NCBI GenBank assembly: GCA_947683425.1
Contig: CANTUQ010000037.1
Coordinates: forward strand, 7,208,501-7,272,500
Direction of reading: 5' to 3'
Length of the DNA: 64,000 bases
Source: Excoecaria cochinchinensis
Lineage: Eukaryota; Streptophyta; Magnoliopsida; Malpighiales; Euphorbiaceae
The translations under genes were made by a program, and so were the position numbers. Positions within the stretch are counted from its first letter, which is position 1. Every line of letters starts with the position of its first letter. The notes below the pieces were generated by a model. The model was not told the DNA's origin. It worked only from the letters and a program-made list of their open reading frames with translations, and did no database searches. Of the stretch, positions 11,985-23,404 are shown in pieces.

Positions 11985-12475
11985 TAATAAAACGTTGTGT
12001 GCTATTTAAGTGCAAATGGTTTGATCCAACACTTAATGTCGAACAAAAGTGCAAAGCAGCTACAACTTGTTGAGATAAATCAAAGAAAAAGACTTCCTAA
12101 TTTTGAACCTTTTGTGTTGGCCATGCAAGCGATTCAGGTGTATTACCTTCCTTTTCCTAGCATAAGACGAGATAAGAAAGATTGGTATTTGCAAAGTAAA
12201 ACCGAGAGGATTATTTGAAATGAAAGCTACAAGATAAAATAAATGAATTGAAAGCGAAGCCTTTCAAGAAGATGAAGTGGCGGGTCATGAAGTAAATGAA
12301 AGCATGCCATATGAAGATAATGAACCTTTGAACAATGTTGACAATGAATTTGTTGATATTGCATCCGACGAGGAATCCAAGTCTACATCTGAATTGGAAA
12401 GCGAATTTGATTCTAATTATTCATAAAATGAAGACGATAGTGATAATGAATTACATCTAAGTGATGATAGCAAAT
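11985..12475 (+). pseudogene. CACTA transposase C-terminal remnant (DUF4216-like, acidic tail)
   Basis: The region begins with VLFKCKWFDPTLNV, then after a frameshift near 12045 reads LVEINQRKRLPNFEPFVLAMQAIQ and YYLPFPSIRRDKKDW. This is the DUF4216-type end of plant CACTA transposases. A further frame change leads to an acidic tail rich in Asp, Glu and Ser (about 12260-12475) with an in-frame stop near 12424. The catalytic TNP2 region upstream is absent. It cannot make an active transposase. Confidence 0.8.
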
Positions 12476-12644
12476 AATTCTTTACACACGTGAGTAAAAT
12501 CCATATGAGCTTAAAATCATTTATTACTTTCTGTTTTATTTAATTCACAAATAACAAAATTTTGTATTATTGTCACATATAATCATGATTATGTAATAAT
12601 CACCTGATGTATAATCATGTTTAATAATATTTTCAGGAAAAAAA

Positions 12645-13447
12645 ATGAATAACAAGAGGAAGGCTGGTACTATGCAACCACCTAGGGTGAGGGTGCGTTC
12701 ATCAGTATCTAGAGCTGTGAGTCAAGGTAAGGGATCATTGTCTCCTACTTCTGCACCTCCCCGTATGGGCACAAAATATACACCCCCGATGTATCCAGGC
12801 CTAACACATACTGTTGGTACGTCATCTACTGAAGTGCCTCCTACATAAACTCCGTCTGAACCATCTCAGTGATATCCTGAAACAGTTGAAAGTCCTTTGC
12901 TCGGATCGGTTGGTGTAGATGGACAAATGTATATTGTCATTGAAGGACAACAGTGACTTATTAATTTTCATTTTTATATTTACTATATTATGCTGAATTC
13001 GAACATATTATGATATTTTTGTTGTCCATTAGATTTATCCCATTTGGTCCTTGCTCCCGCTTCATGACTGGTATATTGAAGGAGAGACTTGAACTTAATG
13101 GTTTTTTATGGAAGAATATCTGTCAGGAGACAAAAATATTTTATTTCCAAGAGTTTCAGGTAAATAAATTAATTGATTTATTTTTAATTATTGCACCTTA
13201 ATTCATGTATTATTTAAATTTTAAACATATTTTACAAATACATACATTATGCTTAACCTTTTTGTTTTTGTTTTAAATCTCTCAGAAAGCTTTTTATTGG
13301 AATTCCTCGGTTGATCACATTGTCTACGCTGTATGGGAGAAACGCGCTCGTATACGTTACAAAGACATGCTTAACAAGTTGCACACCAAAGGTGAACGAC
13401 CATGGTATATAAATGAAGACATTTGGACAAATTGGATGCAGTACTGG
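12645..13447 (+). pseudogene. CACTA second gene, 5' part (Transposase_24-like)
   Basis: A first exon starts at the ATG at 12645 with a basic, Pro/Ser-rich N-terminus (MNNKRKAGTMQPPRVRVR). It has stops at 12846 and about 12870. Later exons encode FIPFGPCSRFMTGILKERL and FLWKNICQETKIFYFQEFQ (about 13030-13159, with GT donor gtaaat). After an intron the text is YWNSSVDHIVYAVWEKRARIRYKD and EDIWTNWMQYW (about 13286-13447). This is the plant En/Spm Transposase_24 pattern. The exon is cut after TGG at 13447 by the Athila-like LTR and resumes at 26754. Confidence 0.78.
13443..13447. repeat. Target site duplication (left), Athila-like element
   Basis: The bases actgg directly precede the TG of the first LTR and recur at 26749-26753 directly after the second LTR. 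They are part of the codons of the interrupted CACTA gene. Confidence 0.93.
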
Positions 13448-13605
13448 TGATAAGTTCAAAATATATGTTGTTTTTATATGAATTTCCAGCTTACTTTTGA
13501 GTTTAGAAGTTCCTATTTCAGTATATTTTTGTTAAAGTTTTATTAGATATTGTCTGATATACTAAAGTGAGATTTTATGTTGTTTTTGGCGTTTTTAGGT
13601 AGCTT

Positions 13606-13638
13606 ACACGGCGGTAAGGTTATTCCTCACCGCCGTGT
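13606..13638. repeat. 33-bp palindrome 1 in 5' LTR
   Basis: The arms acacggcggt and accgccgtgt enclose a 13-base centre, aaggttattcctc, that can itself extend the stem with one mismatch. The same 33-bp unit occurs eleven times in the element. The copy in the 3' LTR is at 25325-25357. Confidence 0.95.
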
Positions 13639-13673
13639 GAAATGAAAATAAAACACTGCAGCAGAAGGGTATT

Positions 13674-13706
13674 ACACGGTGGTGAGGAATCCTCATACCG
13701 CCGTGT
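13674..13706. repeat. 33-bp palindrome 2 in 5' LTR
   Basis: The arms are acacggtggt and accgccgtgt. The left arm has a C to T change relative to the 3' LTR copy (25393-25425). The centre tgaggaatcctca is itself a palindrome. Confidence 0.95.
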
Positions 13707-13737
13707 ACAACGGGAATCATCACTTACGTAAGTAGTT

Positions 13738-13770
13738 ACACGGCGGTGAGGCATTCTCATACCGCCGTGT
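13738..13770. repeat. 33-bp palindrome 3 in 5' LTR
   Basis: The arms acacggcggt and accgccgtgt are perfect, with centre gaggcattctcat. The 3' LTR copy is 25457-25489. Confidence 0.95.
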
Positions 13771-13846
13771 AAAGCGTAAAAATTCCAACATTTGCGGCGC
13801 TGGACACGGGGAGCAAAAATTCAAATTTGTTGACCAGAAGCCGTTT

Positions 13847-13879
13847 ACACGGCGGTGATAGACTCCCATACCGCCGTGT
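13847..13879. repeat. 33-bp palindrome 4 in 5' LTR, 8 bp before the TATA box
   Basis: The arms acacggcggt and accgccgtgt are perfect, with centre gatagactcccat. It ends just upstream of the TATA box at 13888. The 3' LTR copy is 25566-25598, with one arm mutation. Confidence 0.95.
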
Positions 13880-13887
13880 AACATGCA

Positions 13888-13893
13888 TATAAA
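13888..13893 (+). promoter_or_regulatory. TATA box of 5' LTR
   Basis: The sequence TATAAA within catgcatataaacaag follows the palindrome array and is conserved in the 3' LTR at 25607-25612. Transcription would start about 30 bp downstream, which makes the palindrome array part of U3. The start site itself is inferred. Confidence 0.7.
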
Positions 13894-15036
13894 CAAGATC
13901 TGCACAAAATCGAAGACTTGGAGGCCACCTTTTGACTTTGAACGGTTATTTAGGACTGAAGTTAGACATTAGGAGGGTGGATCTTTTTGAAAAAAAAGGG
14001 AGATTTCATTTTATTTTCTCTGCAACCTAAGTTGAGATTTTTTTAGGTGTTTTGAGATTTAATTATTCAGTTGGGAGATCTGGAGGGTTTTGGGGAATTG
14101 GAGAATTTATCATCCATTTTAGATGTCTTATTAGCTGATTCAGTTGAAGAACGTCATTTTAGATTATTGTAAGAATTTCATTTTCAGATTTCAAATGGGT
14201 AATATCAACTTCTCTCTATTTAATTTTGTTTTTATTTCAATGATGAGTGAGTAGTTCCTTTTCTTGTTAAGGGATGTCTTGAATCCTCAATAACCATATG
14301 AATGCTTTGTGTGGATTGATTTATACATATGCTTCAGTTTTATCTTCTCTGAATTAATCTGTTTTTTATTGAAATTCATACAAGTTGAGATTGATCTACC
14401 GTGATAATCTTTGATTGTAAATTGTTTCATGAACGTACACATACTCCATTCTATTTTTATAGAGTTTCATTGATTTGATAAATCCGGGATGGTAGTTAAA
14501 TCTGTGGATCTCTATTTTAATAGGTTCAGAATTGTAGAAGATAATTGAGTTTTGGTATCTGAATTCGGGATGGTAGGATCATCTAAGCTTAGGACTTAAA
14601 ACCTATTTCGATGCTAAAATATGTGCTGAATCCGGGATGGTAAGTACATGTGTTAGAGAAGCTGAATCCGAAAGGCAGGCTATGGTATAGGCTAGGTTGT
14701 TCACTGATCTGCATATGTGATTGATGTGTTTGAGTATTTACATGGCATTATTGGGGAGGATGGGTATTCCTTGGCAATATCTTTCAGTTATTTCATTAAA
14801 TCTGTATTGGTATTGAGTCTTTTAATATTCTTGAATTTATTATTTTATCACTTATAGTCCTTAATTTTTACTTAAAAACAATTCATCACATCAAACAATT
14901 GGGAATTCTTTAGCATACATTTAATTGCCAAAATTTACGCAACTCAGTCCCTTGGGTTCGATAACTTGTGGTCTTAATTATACATCACTATATTACTTGC
15001 CGATTCAGTACACTTGCTGAGGTCGCGTCAAGTTTT

Positions 15037-15054
15037 TGGCGCCGTTGCCGGGGA
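15037..15054 (+). promoter_or_regulatory. Primer binding site, tRNA-Asp type
   Basis: The sequence tggcgccgttgccgggga lies 6 bp after the 5' LTR. It matches the tRNA-Asp-complementary primer site that is usual for Athila-type plant elements. Confidence 0.88.
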
Positions 15055-15150
15055 CTGGTGTTGTTAGTAAGTTTTGATATATTTTTATTTGTATGTGTTA
15101 TTATTTTTTTGATTTTTTGATTTTTTATTCTTTTCAGGTAGTTGTGGTGT

Positions 15151-18129
15151 ATGAGCAGATTGAGGCAAGAAAAAGTAGCACCCTACAACCCTGAGATCGA
15201 GAGAACTTTACATCAACGCAGGAGAGCCAACAGAGATAACAACATGGATAATGATCCTCTCCCTATTGATGAAATTCCTCCCGAGAACGAACAAGTGCCA
15301 CGAGCACAAGAAGAGATGCCGGGTAACTATGGAGAAGAAGTCCCAAGGCAAAGGACAATAAGAGACTATGCTGTACCGAGATGGAATGAGGATCACAGGA
15401 CAATTGTGTTGCCTAGAGGAATGCAATTTGAACTCAAACCAGCAACCATTACTATGGTGCAAAGAAACCAGTTTTCAGGATCAGAATTGGAGGATCCTGC
15501 ACAGCATTTAGATATATTTTTGGAGGTCAGTGACATAGTTCAGATACCGGGTGTCACTTTTGATGCAGTAAGGTTGAAATTGTTCCCATTTACTTTGATT
15601 GGAAAAGCAAGGGATTGGTTGCAGATGTTACCAAGTCAATCAATAAGATCATGGGAGCAATTACAATAGAAATTCTTAATGAGATTTTTCCCTCCCACCA
15701 AGACTGCAAGAATTCATAACAGCATCATGGGTTTTGCTCAAATGAATGAAGAGCCTTTTCATGAGTCTTGGGAAAGATTTAGGAGATTATTGAGAAGCTG
15801 TCCACACCATGAGATAGATGTACATCAATTGATGGCTTTATTCTATGCTGGAGTTACCCCACAGACAAGGTCACTCTTAGATGCATCATCAGGAGGTTCC
15901 TTTTTGAATAGGTTGCCAGAAGAAGCTTTTCTTACGTTGGATGAGATGGCAGCAAATGATACTCAATGGGCTGCTCCAAGATCAATTTCAAAAAGGCAAG
16001 GAATACACAATGTGGATGAAGTATCAATGCTGAAGGCACAGATAGAATCAATGAAAAAGGAGATGAGTGGATTGAAAGTTTGAAATGTGTCCTCAGTCTC
16101 TCAAGAGAGTGGGCAGTATGAAAGCGGTCAATATAGTCAAGAAGGTGGAACCATGGGAGATGTAAATGCTGTAGGAGACTACCGCAGGAATGAGCCTTAC
16201 AGCAACACTTATAACCCAGGTTGGAGGAACCACCCTAACTTCTCTTGGAAGGATGGAAATCAGAATGCGTCATCTTCTCAACCACAAGGGAGAGCCCCTT
16301 TCAATTAAAACATGCATCATAACCACAATCAGTCATACCAACATCAATTATCCACTCAATACCAAGCACCATATCCATCGAACTATAACCAAGGGCAGGG
16401 TTCAAACCAATCCCATTCTCAAACTTATCACCCACCGGGATATCAACCAAGGCCACCTGTTCAAGAAAAGAAGCCAAACCTTGAAGATATGTTGGCCAAT
16501 TTCATAAACAGTCAACAGCAATTTGTGAATAGCCAGCAACAATTTATGTCTAATCAAGAAACAAGGTGGAAATCTCAAGAACAATGGAACCAAAATCAAG
16601 ACGCATCAATGAGAAATTTAGAAACTCAATTGGGACAGCTTGCAAATTCTGTGTCTCAAAGACAACCAGGAACATTCCCATCAAATGTGGATCGGAATCC
16701 TAAGGAAGAGGCGAAAGCAATCATGTTGAGAAGTGGCAGAGAGATGGCATCAAGAGAGGACCAAGGTAAAAATTCTTCACCATCCACAAGTAAGGAGGAG
16801 CCAACGCGGGAGGTAAGTAATCCTGATTCTAAGGCAGAGGTTAATGAACACACTCCTAAAAATGATAAGGGTAAAAGTATAGTGAATCCTAGAGTAGAGG
16901 ATCTTGATATCAATAGATTGCCATTTCCTGCTATAGCTAAAAAGGAAAAGAAAAATGAGCAATTGGCTAGATTTTTAGAAATGTTTAAGAAACTACATAT
17001 TAATCTACCATTTGCTGAAGCTTTAGCTCACATGTCTAACTATACTAAATTCATGAAAGAATTATGTTCCAATAAAAAGAAATTAGAAGGGCATGGAACT
17101 GTGCAGCTTACAGAAAATTGCAGTGCATTGATAATGAACAAAATTCCTAAAAAATTAGAGGATCCAGGTAGTTTCACTTTACCCTGTGAAATTGGTGAAG
17201 ATTTTAATGGAAATGCTTTATGTGATTTGGGTGCGAGCATAAATTTGATGCCTTATTCTATTTGCAGAAAGCTGAATCTTGGAGAGCTCAAGGAAACTAG
17301 AATGAGACTCCAACTTGCAGATAGGTCGGTAAGGAGACCCAAAGGAGTGATTGAAGATCTATTGGTGAAAGTGGGGAAATTTATTTTTCCAGTAGATTTT
17401 GTAGTAATGGAAATGGAAGAAGATCGGAAGGTACCATTGATTGTGGGAAGACCATTTCTAAATACAGCAAAGGCGCTGATTGATGTACATGGTCAGACGG
17501 TCACATTGAGATTCAATGATGAGAAGGTAGTGGTGGATATGAACAAGGCTCAAAAGTATCCATTGGGTGATGTGGAGGAGTCTGTTTATTTTATGGATGC
17601 AGTAGATGAGTGTATAGAGGAAGTACAAGAAAAGGTTGTGGGAGCTGATGCAGTGGATGTGAGCTTAATACATTCATTGGAGGATGAAAAATTGGAAGAA
17701 AAAATAGACGGAGAAGTAATAGCGGCTGTAGAAAAAGAAGATGGAAAAGAGGAAGTACAGCAAGAAGAGTTTAAGCTAAAAGAGGGGGATTCAAATTCTG
17801 AACTTAAACCCCTTCCTTCTCATTTAAAATATGTATTTTTAGAAGATGAGAAAAAGCCAGTGATCATTTCTTCTTTGTTGACAGATATCGAGGAGAAAAT
17901 GCTGCTTGAGGTGCTGAAAAAGCACAAGGGAGCCATTGGATGGGAAACCTCATATTTGAAGGGGATTGACCCAAGTTACTGCACACACCGAATTCCGATG
18001 GAAGAAGAATGTAAGCCGGTTGCTCAACCTCAAAGGAGACTTAATCCGGCAATGCAAGAGGTAGTGAAGAAGGAGGTACTGAAACTCCTTGATTCAGGTA
18101 TTATCTATCCTATTTCTGACAGTAAGTGA
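15151..18129 (+). pseudogene. Athila-like gag and aspartic protease, with four premature stops
   Basis: One reading frame begins at the ATG at 15151 (MSRLRQEK) just after a splice-acceptor-like TTTTCAG. It runs through the gag core (about 15400-16080: LEDPAQHLDIF, LKLFPFTLIGKARDWL, FHESWERFRRLLRSCPHH), a Gln/Asn-rich linker (16090-16670), and a protease with the Athila-type DLGASINLMP active site (near 17225) and VGRPFLNTA flap/terminal motif (near 17445). An acidic stretch and the start of RT follow (QRRLNPAMQEVVKKEVLKLL). In-frame stops at 15667, 16081, 16306 and 18127 each need only one C-to-T type change. Gag packages RNA and protease cuts the polyprotein; this copy cannot make either in full. 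Confidence 0.9.
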
Positions 18130-18164
18130 GTTAGCCCAGTACAGTGCGTGCCTAAGAAGGGGGG

Positions 18165-20693
18165 ATGACTGTGATTAAAAATGAGCTGAATGAATTGATT
18201 CCAACTCGTACTGTTACGGGGTGGAGAGTTTGTATTGATTTCAAAAGATTAAACAATGCCACGAGAAAAGACCATTTCCCCTTGCCATTTATTGATCAAA
18301 TGTTAGAAAGGTTAGCAGGTAATAAGTTCTATTGTTTTTTAGATGGGTACTCGGGATATTTACAAATCCCTATAGCCCCTGAAGACCAAGAGAAAACAAC
18401 TTTTACTTGCCCTTATGGCACATTCGCCTATAGGAGAATGCCGTTCGGATTATGTAATGCACCAGCTACGTTTCAGCGGTGTATGATGGCAATTTTTCAT
18501 GACTTCATAGAGAAATTTATGGAGGTTTTTATGGATGATTTCACTATTTATGGGGCTGACTTTGAAAATTGTTTAGAGCATCTTGATGTAGTGTTAGGGA
18601 GGTGTGAAAAAATCAACTTAGTACTAAATTGGGAAAAATGCCACTTTATGGTGAGAGAAGGCATTGTACTTGGACACAAAATTTCTGAAAATGGGATAGA
18701 GGTCGATAAGGCCAAGGTAGAGGTGATAGAGAAGTTGCCACCCCCAACTAGTGTAAAGGGCATTAGGAGTTTCTTAGGGCATGCAGGGTTTTATCGTCGT
18801 TTTATCAAAGATTTTTCGAAAATTGCTAAACCCTTGTCAAATTTGCTTATGAAAGATGCTCCTTTGCATTTTGACAATAAATGTATGCTAGCTTTTGAAA
18901 TTTTGAAGCAACGGCTAATTTTAGCTCCGGTAATTATATCTCCGGATTGGAATTTGTCGTTTGAATTGATGTGTGATGCTAGTGATTTTGCAGTTGGGGC
19001 AGTGCTTCGACAAAGGCGAGATAAAGTATTTTGTGCAATCTATTATACCAGTCATACCTTGACAGGAGCACAGGTTAACTACACAACCACTGAGAAAGAA
19101 CTCCTTGCAATTGTGTATGCTTTTGAGAAGTTCAGACCATACTTGCTGGGAGCCAAAATCGTGGTGTGGTCAGACCATGCAGCCTTGAGGCATTTGTTTG
19201 CAAAAAAAGAATCCAAGCCAAGGCTGATTAGATGGGTGCTGTTATTGCAAGAGTTTGATTTGGAAATCAAGGACAAGAAGGGAGCGGAAAATTTTGTAGC
19301 ATATCATTTATCGAGATTGGAGAGTGAACACATTGAAGAAGGGGAAATTTTGGATTTGTTTCCTGATGAACATATCTGTGCTTTATTTGCATGTGAAATT
19401 TTTGTTCCTTGGTTCGCTAATATAGCCAACTTTCTTGCAGGAGGTTTTATGCCAAAAGACTTTACATGGCAACAAAGGAAGAAGCTGCGAGCTGATGCTA
19501 AACATTACATTTGGGACGACCCGTACTTATTCCGCTTGTGTGCCAATCAAGTAATAAGAAGGTGCATTTCAGATGGAGAAAAAGGAGAAATCATTAAGGC
19601 TTGTCATAGTGGGGAAACTGGTGGCCATCATGGGCCAAATCGGACGGTATCAAAAATTTTATCTTCTGGTTTTTATTGGCCTACCATGTTTAAAGATGTT
19701 CAAAGTTTTGTGAAAACATGTGATAGATGTCAACGGGTAGGAAATATTTCTAAGAAAGATGAAATGCCGTTAACCAATATGCTTGAAGTAGAATTATTTG
19801 ATGTGTGGGGGATAAATTTTATGGGGCCTTTTCCAATATCTTTTGGGTTTGAGTATATATTAGTAGCTGTGGATTATGTGAGTAAGTGGGTAGAAGCCAT
19901 AGCTACTAAGACTTGCGATGCCAAAATTGTACTAGAATTCCTTAGGAGGAACATTTTCACTAGATTTGGCACGCCAAAGGCCATAATTAGTGATGGGGGC
20001 AGGCATTTTGTTAATCATCAATTTACTACCCTATTGAAAAAATTTGGTGTGAGGCACAAAATTACCACCCCATATCATGCTCAAGCAAATGGACAGGTTG
20101 AGGTTTCTAATAGAGAACTCAAAACAATCCTAGAAAAGACTGTAAATTCATCTAGGAAAGATTGGTATTTGAGGCTGGATGAAGCATTATGGGCCTATAG
20201 AACCGCATTCAAAACGCCTATAGGGTTATCCCCGTTTAAGCTAGTCTATGGTAAATCATGCCATCTCCCTGTCGAACTTGAACACAAAGCTTATTGGGCA
20301 ACTAAATTTCTTAATTTTGATCTTAAGAGTGCAGGTGAGAAGAGACTTCTCCAGATGAATGAGTTGGAAGAATTACGATTTTGGTCATATCAACAAGCAG
20401 AGAAGTTTAAGGAAAATACAAAGAAATGGCATGACAAGAAATTGGTCAGGAAGGAATTCACTCTAGGTATGAAAGTTCTTTTATATAACAGTCGATTAAG
20501 GTTATTTCCTGGAAAATTGAAGTCGCGATGGACGGGACCATTTGAAGTTGTAAGTGTGACTGATTTCAGAGCTATCACGATCCGAAAGCACCCTGGGAGT
20601 GAGAAATTTAAGGTAAATGGCCATCGATTAAAGCCCTATTTTGAGAACCGCGTTGAAATTGCAGCGGTGACCATTACTTTAGAAGACGAATAA
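18165..20693 (+). pseudogene. Athila-like pol: RT, RNase H, integrase
   Basis: An 842-codon open frame continues pol after a stop (18127) and a 1-nt loss in a G run (about 18159-18164). RT shows WRVCIDFKRLN, FPLPFIDQML, FCFLDGYSGY-like text (here FYCFLDGYSGY), MPFGLCNAPATFQ and the catalytic FMDDF (near 18535). RNase H has the first Asp (MCDASDFAVGAVL), TEKELLAIVYAFEKFR and WSDHAALRHL. Integrase has the HHCC motif (HSGETGGHHG ... CDRCQR), first catalytic Asp (DVWGINFMGPF), second (IISDGGRHF) and Glu (NGQVEVSNRELK). The C-terminal part (WTGPFEV, then KVNGHRLKPY) is complete. All active-site residues look intact, so the enzyme part is well kept but disconnected from gag. Confidence 0.92.
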
Positions 20694-20916
20694 GGTGAGT
20701 TCAAAGTCTAGCTGAGACTTAAAATTAGAACTAAAATAATTTCTAACCTTATCATCTTTTGTTTTAATTTATGAAGTCTAGTTATTTTCAGTTTGTAGGT
20801 CATTCGTATTTTTATTTAGTGGTTTATTAATTTTTAAACATAGTGTAAAACGTTTTGGAGTACTTGGTGTAATTGTTGGTTGTTTAAATGTTAAGTTTTT
20901 CTAAAAAACTCGTTTT

Positions 20917-21096
20917 ACACGGCGGTGAAGAATCCTCATACCGCCGTGTGAATCGTGCATTTTCATACCTGATTCTAGTGGCGTTTTACACGGCGGTGAG
21001 GAAACCTCATACCGCTGTGTAAATCATGATTTTAAAAAAAATGTCTGATTCCAGTAGCATTTTACACGGCGGTATGGTATTTCCATACCGCCGTGT
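20917..21096. repeat. Three 33-bp palindromes between pol and env-position ORF
   Basis: The units lie at 20917-20949, 20988-21020 and 21064-21096. They have the same arms as in the LTRs; one right arm reads accgctgtgt. The third is nearly perfect, with 17-bp arms (21061-21077 and 21083-21099) around a 5-base loop. The spacers share a gattc(t/c)agt(g/a)gc motif, so this is a tandem array with a 71-76 bp period. It begins about 220 bp after the pol stop. Confidence 0.95.
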
Positions 21097-21099
21097 AAA

Positions 21100-21285
21100 A
21101 CGAAAAATCCTATTTTAAAATACCCAGTCTGCCAGTTTCTTTTTGGCATTTTTAAACACAAAAAGTCCCTCTCTCGCCTCTCTCTACCCGATACCCAAAG
21201 TTTGTGAAAGTCCTTGTTTTTAATTTGGTTAAATCACAATTCAAGAACATCTTTTGCACATCTGATCAGCTTTCCTTCAATTCAA
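21100..21285 (+). promoter_or_regulatory. Putative internal promoter and leader for the env-position ORF
   Basis: Just after the internal palindromes come an AT-rich TATA-like tattttaaaata (21111-21122) and a CT-rich stretch (ccctctctcgcctctctct, about 21165-21190), like a plant 5' UTR. The leader ends ATTCAA before the intron donor GTAAGT at 21286. The arrangement copies that of the LTR, where the palindromes precede a TATA box. That this is a real promoter is inference. Confidence 0.4.
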
Positions 21286-23404
21286 GTAAGTTCCCTTCAT
21301 TCTTTTCTTCTTATTTTTCATTTCTCACCTTGGTTTCTTCTTCTTAATCTTGGTTCTCTGTTGTTCTAGGGTTTAGGTATTTTTCAATTTCTTTTCTCTT
21401 AGTTCTTTCTTTCTTTAAGAAATAAGTGAATTCTATGTGTTAATTTTCAATTAATGGCTGGATTTTGTGTTTTAATTTTCAATTGGGGGCTGGTTTGGTG
21501 TTGTATTCCTTTAATTTTTGCTTTATTCCGAAAATTGGGGGCTGGATGTATGTGGCATTCTTTTGATTTGTGTGTTATGCCCTAAATTAGTGATTTAATT
21601 AGTGTTTTATTCCCTTAAATCATGTTGCGTTGTTTAATAGATGGATTGCTTGATGATAATTGAAAGAATTGTGGGTAACAATTGAATGAAAAATGCTGGA
21701 TTTATACAGCAAAGTTTATGCTCACCAAGTGTTTGACAAAATGCCTGAATGAGTATTATTCAACCTTTCTCTGTCATATAAGTTGCTGCCAACCATGGTC
21801 CATCTTTTGGGCTTCCATATACTCTGAAATAAGTATGTCTCGAGCTGTGATTAACATTTGAGTGGGCATTTAAGCATGTAAACGATATGGCAGTATGGCA
21901 ATTCAGTGAGAATGCTGTAATTTTTCCCATTATATTTCTTTTGTGCATTTGCTGCTAAGGGAACTAGGGGGTGCATTGTTATCATAAGTGCTGGCCTTTG
22001 TCATGGTTAAAGATTATCATTGTAGCATTGAAGTCTCAATGTTCTGCAATTTGTTTTTAGCTCAATTTCGGCTCGCCTACTATTTTTTTGCAAATTTAAG
22101 CCTTTGTTCCCCATCTAATTGTGTTTCTTTATTTATGCAGTGGCTCCAAAAAGATCTAGATTGGACCAGGCATCATCTTCTCGGGACAGCTCAATACCCT
22201 CTTGGGTCCCAACCAGGTGCCACACCGCATACCAATGTCTAACAGAGGCAACATTCCTACCCTCCACTTTTCTTGATTTTGATTCACTACGGAGCCTGGG
22301 GATAAATGACGAAATCAATGAGTTGATTGATGGGATAGGGTGGACAAAATTTTTTCAGAAAAAGGAGAGAGTTCACCCGAAGTTGACACGGGATTTCCTT
22401 GCAATCGTAGAATGCAAGATTGACAATGATGATGAAGACGACCCCGGGGAGGTAACATTTTGGTTATACAAGAGAAAACACACACTGACATTCAATGAGT
22501 TCGCAGACGCCTTGGGTTTTCCGGTGGATGGAGCCTGCTATGTGCCAGACTTGGATAAACAAACCATTTGGGAATCAATTCGAGATCCAGTCACGGCCAC
22601 ATGATATGTTACTGGGCAATCAAAGGCACATCATCTTCGCGATCATGCACTGCGGATCTTGCACAGATTTTTCGCGCTCTCATTCTATGGACACGTTGAA
22701 GCAGCAGGAGTGGTGAATCAGGCTGAAGCCCTGTTTTTACACTGCATGGTCCACAGGATCAGGTTGAATGGAGCATATTATTTATGGAAGAAGTTTGAGG
22801 ACTTACAGGGAAATCCTAAGAAGGTGAAGAAAATAGCAATAGGGTGGATAGTCACTGTTCTAGCCAAGAGAGTAGGTGACAGTCCGTTAGGCACAGACTT
22901 GGGGATAGCAATCTTCTGGACTTCAAAATGCTGAAGAATTTGAGGATCATTGTGGATGATCATCATTTTCATGATCAAGTCAGATTGTCCACACGGGAAG
23001 AATATTTGCGCCTCATTGAAAGGGGTCGAGTACAATTGCCAGTGGAAGGGGCTGAAGAGGAGGATGAGCAGCACGAAGAGGCTGCAGGGGCAGCTGCTGC
23101 AGGACCCGCACCAGCCATGCCAGCCTATGACTTCTTCCAGTTTACTACCCACTTAGAGGCTTTGCAGACTGGACAGGCTCAGATTAATTCTCGCTTAGAT
23201 CAGTGGGAGAGCTTTATGGAGGATAACCATGCTGAACATGTTCAGCTTATGGGGCGTCTAGACATGCATGAGCAGCAGTTAGCCATGCAAGCACAGAGTC
23301 TGGCGAGGCTGGAGTATTCCATTTACCTCTCTCGGCAGGACCAGGAGCAGTTTTACCAGACCATGAGGGATCGTTTTCCTCCACCACCACCTTCGCAAGA
23401 GTGA
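21285..23404 (+). pseudogene. Athila-type env-position ORF, broken
   Basis: The coding exon (22141-23404) encodes the non-enzymatic protein Athila elements carry after integrase. If spliced, it starts MAPKRSRLDQ. Conserved-looking blocks are FDSLRSLGINDEINELI, VHPKLTRDFLA, TFNEFADALGFPVDG and ILHRFFALSFYGH. A TGA at 22602 replaces an expected Trp codon, and a frameshift near 22905-22925 separates the last part (about 22928-23404). That part is Glu/Ala-rich with a coiled-coil-like tail (ALQTGQAQINSRLDQWESF) and a proline run before the stop. No signal peptide or membrane segment is obvious, so calling it an envelope would be unsafe; the function of this family is not established. Confidence 0.72.
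21286..22140 (+). other. Predicted 855-bp intron in front of the env-position ORF
   Basis: The donor GTAAGT (21286-21291) and the acceptor TTTATTTATGCAG (ending 22140) fit plant consensus, and the interval is T-rich and has no coding sequence. Splicing joins the final A of exon 1 to TG of exon 2, making an ATG in the env-position frame. No in-frame ATG exists at the natural start otherwise; the upstream in-frame ATG at 22119 lies inside the polypyrimidine/acceptor region. Confidence 0.55.

Larger units (their letters stand above)
13448..15030 (+). repeat. 5' LTR of Athila-like element
   Basis: The 1,583-bp LTR begins TGATAAGTTC and ends GGTCGCGTCA. From left to right it holds four 33-bp palindromes (13606-13879), a TATA box (13888-13893) and three copies of a cgggatggta motif (about 14483, 14565 and 14630). 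The promoter, transcribed leader and polyadenylation signals should lie here. The downstream boundary is set by the primer site at 15037. Confidence 0.95.

Noticed and set aside
13606..13879. CRISPR-like array reading of the 33-bp repeats
   Set aside because: Repeats with 31-76 bp spacers look superficially like CRISPR, but they lie in plant LTRs, are duplicated with them, and no cas-like genes exist.
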